From: Defluviitaleaceae bacterium | Lineage (GTDB): Bacteria > Bacillota > Clostridia > Lachnospirales > WQUN01 | Direction of reading: 5' to 3' | Length of the DNA: 8,426 nt | Assembly (NCBI GenBank): GCA_009783525.1 | Contig: WRDG01000088.1 | Coordinates: 1-8,426, forward strand | Shown here: positions 5,481 to 8,426 of the stretch, piece by piece | How positions within the stretch are numbered: position 1 is the stretch's first letter | Layout: each line of letters begins with the position of its first letter | The notes under the pieces: model-generated | What the model was told of the DNA's origin: nothing | Seen by the model: only the letters and a program-made list of their open reading frames with translations | Databases searched by the model: none | Program-made: the position numbers and the translations under genes

Positions 5481-6923
5481 ATGTATGATGTAATAATTAT
5501 AGGAGCGGGGATAATCGGCTGTGCGGCCGCCCGCGAGCTTTGCAAATATAAATTAAATATTTTGGTTATAGAAAGCGAACACGACGTTTCGTGCGGCGCG
5601 TCAAAGGCGAACAGCGGAATTATTCATGCGGGATACGATTGTAAGCCGGGAACGCTCAAAGCTAAGCTGAACGTGCGCGGAGTAAAAATGTACGAACAGC
5701 TTGTATGTGAGCTGGATATTCCTTACCGCAACAACGGTTCATTGGTTTTATGCGCAAACGAGTTTGACATACCTAAACTGCGGCTTCTTTACGAAAACGG
5801 AATTAAAAACGGAGTGCCTGAATTATCTTTGTTATCCGCAAACGAAATAATTAATTTCGAACCGAATGTAAACCCGAACATACACGCCGCATTGTACGCG
5901 AAAACAGCGGGGATCATTTCGCCGTACGAAAGTGTGATAGCTTTTGCGGAAAACGCTGCGGTAAACGGAGTTGAATTTATTTTCAACGAAACCGTTACGG
6001 ATATAAAACGGAACAAAAAAAACATTTTTACAATAAAAACAACTAAAAAAAACTATGAAGCAAAATCGATTATTAATGCCGCCGGAATTTTTTCGGACAG
6101 CGTTAATAATTTTTTTTGCAAAAAAAAGGAAAATATTTTACCGCAGCGCGGACAGTATTATCTTCTCGACAATACGCAAAGAGATTTTGTAAGCCGCACA
6201 ATTTTTCAATTGCCCACGGAGCTGGGAAAAGGCGTCCTTATTACGCCAACAGTCGACAACAATATCTTGATCGGCCCGAATGCAGAAGCTGTTTTAAATA
6301 AAGAAGACAAGCAAACGACCCCGCAAGGGCTTGATGAAATTCTTTTTTCGGCGTTGAACGCCGTAAACGAGCTGCCGATGTATGATAAAATTACGGCTTT
6401 TGCCGGAATAAGAGCGAAGCATCATTCAAAAGATTTTGTCATAGACGAAACCGAAAAATGTTTTGTCAACGCATTGGGCATCGATTCGCCAGGACTGTCG
6501 GCGGCGCCTGCGATTGCGGAGATGTGCGCCGGGTTTATTTTAAACCGCTTGCAGCCTGAAACAAACACTGCATATAAAAAATTCAAAACCGGAATCAAAC
6601 GTTTCCGTTCGCTTGCAGCGGACGAGCAAAACAGATTGATAAAGCAAAATCCGGCATACGGCCACGTTGTGTGCCGATGCGAAACCGTAACGGAGGCGGA
6701 GGTTGTGGAAGCGATACACCGGCCGATAAAAGCGGTTTCGCTCGACGCTGTCAAACGCCGGACCCGCGCGCAGATGGGACGATGCCAGGGAGGATTTTGC
6801 ACCGTAAAACTGATTGAAATATTGAGCCGGGAATTGGGCTTGAAAGAAACCGACGTAGTAAAAAACGGAATCGATTCCAACATATATATGTATATCAACA
6901 AATTTCCTGACGGGGCTGATTGA
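5481..6923 (+). CDS. GlpA/LhgO-like FAD-dependent dehydrogenase with BFD-type [2Fe-2S] domain (probable glycerol-3-phosphate dehydrogenase subunit)
   Basis: A 480-residue flavoprotein of the DAO (glycine oxidase/GlpD) fold. The N-terminal dinucleotide site is IIIGAGIIG with GAGIIG at 8-13. The stretch NSGIIHAGYDCKPGTLKAKL resembles the GlpA and L-2-hydroxyglutarate oxidase families. A C-terminal BFD-like domain carries four cysteines, Cys398, Cys400, Cys435 and Cys440 (CxC...CxxxxC), the expected [2Fe-2S] ligands, as in GlpA. The ATG at 5481 has AAGGAAG at 5468-5474; a TTG at 5436 in the same frame lies inside the terminator hairpin and is rejected. The stop abuts the next gene with no gap. 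Together with that gene and the DUF1667 gene it probably oxidises sn-glycerol 3-phosphate to dihydroxyacetone phosphate in an anaerobic complex. 2-Hydroxyacid oxidation is the main alternative. Eight-base A and T runs within the gene are noted separately. Confidence 0.85.
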   Translation: MYDVIIIGAGIIGCAAARELCKYKLNILVIESEHDVSCGASKANSGIIHAGYDCKPGTLKAKLNVRGVKMYEQLVCELDIPYRNNGSLVLCANEFDIPKLRLLYENGIKNGVPELSLLSANEIINFEPNVNPNIHAALYAKTAGIISPYESVIAFAENAAVNGVEFIFNETVTDIKRNKKNIFTIKTTKKNYEAKSIINAAGIFSDSVNNFFCKKKENILPQRGQYYLLDNTQRDFVSRTIFQLPTELGKGVLITPTVDNNILIGPNAEAVLNKEDKQTTPQGLDEILFSALNAVNELPMYDKITAFAGIRAKHHSKDFVIDETEKCFVNALGIDSPGLSAAPAIAEMCAGFILNRLQPETNTAYKKFKTGIKRFRSLAADEQNRLIKQNPAYGHVVCRCETVTEAEVVEAIHRPIKAVSLDAVKRRTRAQMGRCQGGFCTVKLIEILSRELGLKETDVVKNGIDSNIYMYINKFPDGAD

Positions 6924-8168
6924 TTGGATCTGGCTATAATCGGCGGAGGGCCGGCGGGACTGTCCGCGGCAATCCGGGCAAAAGAGGCCGGCGTTGGCGA
7001 CGTAACAATTTTTGAGCGCGGTTCCGCTTTGGGTGGGATTTTAAATCAATGCATACACCACGGCTTCGGGCTTCATATCTTCGGCGAAGAATTGACGGGA
7101 CCGGAATATGCGCGCCGGCTTATCGAACGCGCAAGAGAGCTCGGCGTATCGTTTTCGCTTGACACGATGGTGACGGGACTGAGTTCCGATAGAACAGTCA
7201 CCGCCGTCAGCAGGCGCGGCGTGTTGCGTGAAAAGGCGGGAGCCGTAATTTTGGCGATGGGCTGCCGCGAACGTTCGCGGGGCGCCGTGGGCATACCGGG
7301 CGGCCGGTGCGTGGGCATTTATACCGCCGGTGCGGCTCAGGCGTTTGTCAATTTAAAAGGGTACATGCCGGGCAATCGTTTCGTCATACTTGGTTCGGGT
7401 GACATCGGCCTTATTATGGCGCGGCGCGTTACTCAAGAAGGCGGCAGGGTAGCCGGTGTTTACGAAATAATGAATTATTCCGGCGGATTAAAACGCAATA
7501 TTTCGCAGTGTCTGCATGATTACGATATACCGCTGTACTTGTCGCATACAGTCACGCGCATCAGCGGTCAAAGCCGGTTGAACGGGGTATGGGTCGCTGG
7601 TGTTGACGAAAATAAAAAACCCGATAATTTAACCGAAAAATTTGTCGACTGCGATTGCCTGCTTCTTTCGGTAGGTTTGCTGCCCGAAAACGAGCTTGCT
7701 AAACAAGCGGGTGTTTTGCTTTCGCCCGTAACGGGTGGCGCTGTCGTGGACAATAGACTCGAAACGAATGTAACCGGTATATTTTCATGCGGAAACGCGC
7801 TTCATGTGCATGACTTGGCAGACAACGTAACGGAAGAAGCATACGAAGCCGGCAAAAACGCGGCGGAATTTATAAACGGCAAATTATATGCCGGTAAAAA
7901 AGTTAATGTATTTGCCGGCAGGGGAACCAGATATGTTTCGCCTTCTGCGGTTGTTCTGCACGATGAAAAAGAAAATAAATTCAATTTATTTTTTAGAAGC
8001 GACAACGTTTACAATCCCGCGAAAATAACAATCAAAATAGGCTGCCAAAAAAAAGAAATAATTAAGAGGATCGTAACTCCGGGCGAAATGGAAAGCGTTA
8101 CAATAGAGTCGGACATTAACATAGACGAAATTACTGTAGAAATAACAAAAAATGAAAATTTGCGGTAA
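6924..8168 (+). CDS. FAD/NAD(P)-dependent oxidoreductase, pyridine-nucleotide-disulfide-oxidoreductase fold
   Basis: A 414-residue two-dinucleotide-domain flavoprotein. The FAD site is IIGGGPAGLSAA with GGGPAG at 7-12, a second Rossmann motif for NAD(P)H is ILGSGDIG with GSGDIG at 157-162, and the late FAD motif is TNVTGIFSCGNALHVHD (281-297). There is no adjacent redox-active CxxxxC or CxxC disulfide; single cysteines Cys43 (NQCIHHGFG) and Cys114 (MGCRERSRG) stand in conserved-looking segments. The start is a TTG placed directly after the TGA of the previous gene; no ATG precedes the FAD motif and a weak GGGG (6912-6915) is the only ribosome site, so coupling is likely. It probably passes electrons between the GlpA-like subunit and NAD or another carrier, taking the place of GlpB. 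Its last 90 or so residues are AT-rich and lack recognised motifs. Confidence 0.85.
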   Translation: MDLAIIGGGPAGLSAAIRAKEAGVGDVTIFERGSALGGILNQCIHHGFGLHIFGEELTGPEYARRLIERARELGVSFSLDTMVTGLSSDRTVTAVSRRGVLREKAGAVILAMGCRERSRGAVGIPGGRCVGIYTAGAAQAFVNLKGYMPGNRFVILGSGDIGLIMARRVTQEGGRVAGVYEIMNYSGGLKRNISQCLHDYDIPLYLSHTVTRISGQSRLNGVWVAGVDENKKPDNLTEKFVDCDCLLLSVGLLPENELAKQAGVLLSPVTGGAVVDNRLETNVTGIFSCGNALHVHDLADNVTEEAYEAGKNAAEFINGKLYAGKKVNVFAGRGTRYVSPSAVVLHDEKENKFNLFFRSDNVYNPAKITIKIGCQKKEIIKRIVTPGEMESVTIESDINIDEITVEITKNENLR

Positions 8169-8221
8169 ACAGTTAAATAAAGAACAGACATTGTTCAACG
8201 AAAGGCGCGAACGGTAAAGGT

Positions 8222-8426
8222 ATGATCTGCATCGGCTGTCCGATGGGCTGCGAGCTTGAAATATATATAACGGGCGACAAAATAAAAGTGTCCGGACAAT
8301 TGTGCGGCAAGGGAAGGGAGCACGGTGTTGCTGAAACTTTAAACCCTGTACGCAACATTGCGACCACCGTGCGGGCGGGCGGCAGGATTTTGTCGGTAAA
8401 GTCGTCGCGGCCTGTTCCTAAACATA
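8222..8426 (+). CDS. DUF1667 family protein, 3'-truncated by the window
   Basis: Open to the window end with 68 codons visible of a family that is about 120 residues long. The N-terminus MICIGCPMGCELEIYITG followed by GQLCGKGRE and the terminal SRPVPK are the hallmarks of DUF1667. Cys3, Cys6, Cys10 and Cys28 form CxxCxxxC-x17-C, a plausible iron-sulfur ligand set. Start at the ATG at 8222 is chosen because the family begins at this cysteine motif; the ribosome site is poor, with AAAGG at 8216-8220 only one base away, and no other in-frame start exists back to the stop at 8174. It lies 53 nt after the oxidoreductase gene. Partnership with the two upstream flavoproteins is the usual context, which suggests an electron-transfer subunit in place of GlpC. 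The biochemical role of the family is not established as far as I know. Confidence 0.85.
   Translation, partial: MICIGCPMGCELEIYITGDKIKVSGQLCGKGREHGVAETLNPVRNIATTVRAGGRILSVKSSRPVPKH

Noticed and set aside
6422..6901. 159-codon open frame on the minus strand
   Set aside because: Antisense to the BFD domain of the GlpA-like gene, whose cysteine motif shows which strand is coding.
6935..6940. TATAAT inside the start of the oxidoreductase gene
   Set aside because: It encodes part of the FAD-binding motif, has no suitably spaced -35 box, and the preceding gene abuts without a gap.
8173..8367. 64-codon minus-strand frame at the window end
   Set aside because: Opposes the DUF1667 gene, whose cysteine pattern is a clear family match on the plus strand.

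Overview
The window reads as the chromosome of a Gram-positive-type anaerobe of the Bacillota (Firmicutes). The gene order cysS, Mini-RNase III, rlmB, sigH, rpmG, secE, nusG, rplK, rplA is the classical Bacillota order. The sigma factor is recognisably of the SigH family, and L33 is the zinc-ribbon form. Base composition is mostly AT-rich with local GC-rich islands. I cannot place it below phylum; Clostridia or Negativicutes would both fit. All genes are on the + strand and there is no non-coding stretch longer than about 110 bases.

Region 1 (1-3091) is a tightly packed translation and RNA-maturation cluster. It holds the 3' part of cysS (cysteinyl-tRNA synthetase), mrnC (Mini-RNase III, 23S rRNA maturation), rlmB (23S rRNA 2'-O-ribose methyltransferase) and a SigH-type sigma factor. 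The genes overlap or nearly touch (16 nt, 13 nt apart, then a 4 nt overlap), which indicates one transcript with translational coupling. The sigH coding sequence itself contains a hairpin plus T-run that looks like an intrinsic terminator.

Region 2 (3092-5467) is a self-contained ribosomal/secretion operon: rpmG, secE, nusG, rplK, rplA. It starts from a near-consensus sigma-A promoter whose -10 box lies inside the terminator hairpin of the preceding sigH operon. An RNA element before rplK resembles the 23S rRNA binding site of L1 and is probably the autoregulatory site of the rplK-rplA pair. A strong terminator follows rplA directly, so the usual continuation into rplJ-rplL-rpoB-rpoC is absent here.

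Region 3 (5411-8426) is a redox operon: a GlpA/LhgO-like FAD dehydrogenase with a C-terminal BFD-type [2Fe-2S] domain, a pyridine-nucleotide-type FAD/NAD oxidoreductase, and the start of a DUF1667 protein cut off by the window edge. This triad, known elsewhere next to glycerol kinase genes (for example TM1432-TM1434 of Thermotoga, from memory), is best read as an alternative anaerobic glycerol-3-phosphate dehydrogenase complex in which the last two proteins replace GlpB and GlpC. The short segment before it carries a TATAAT box overlapped by a 14-bp palindrome, then the terminator hairpin, then the ribosome binding site. The hairpin may therefore act both as the end of the ribosomal operon and as a control point for the redox operon.

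Most of the window is ordinary core genome. The parts worth a second look are the nested terminator/promoter, the terminator-like hairpin inside sigH, the rplA/glp junction, and the redox triad with its DUF1667 subunit.
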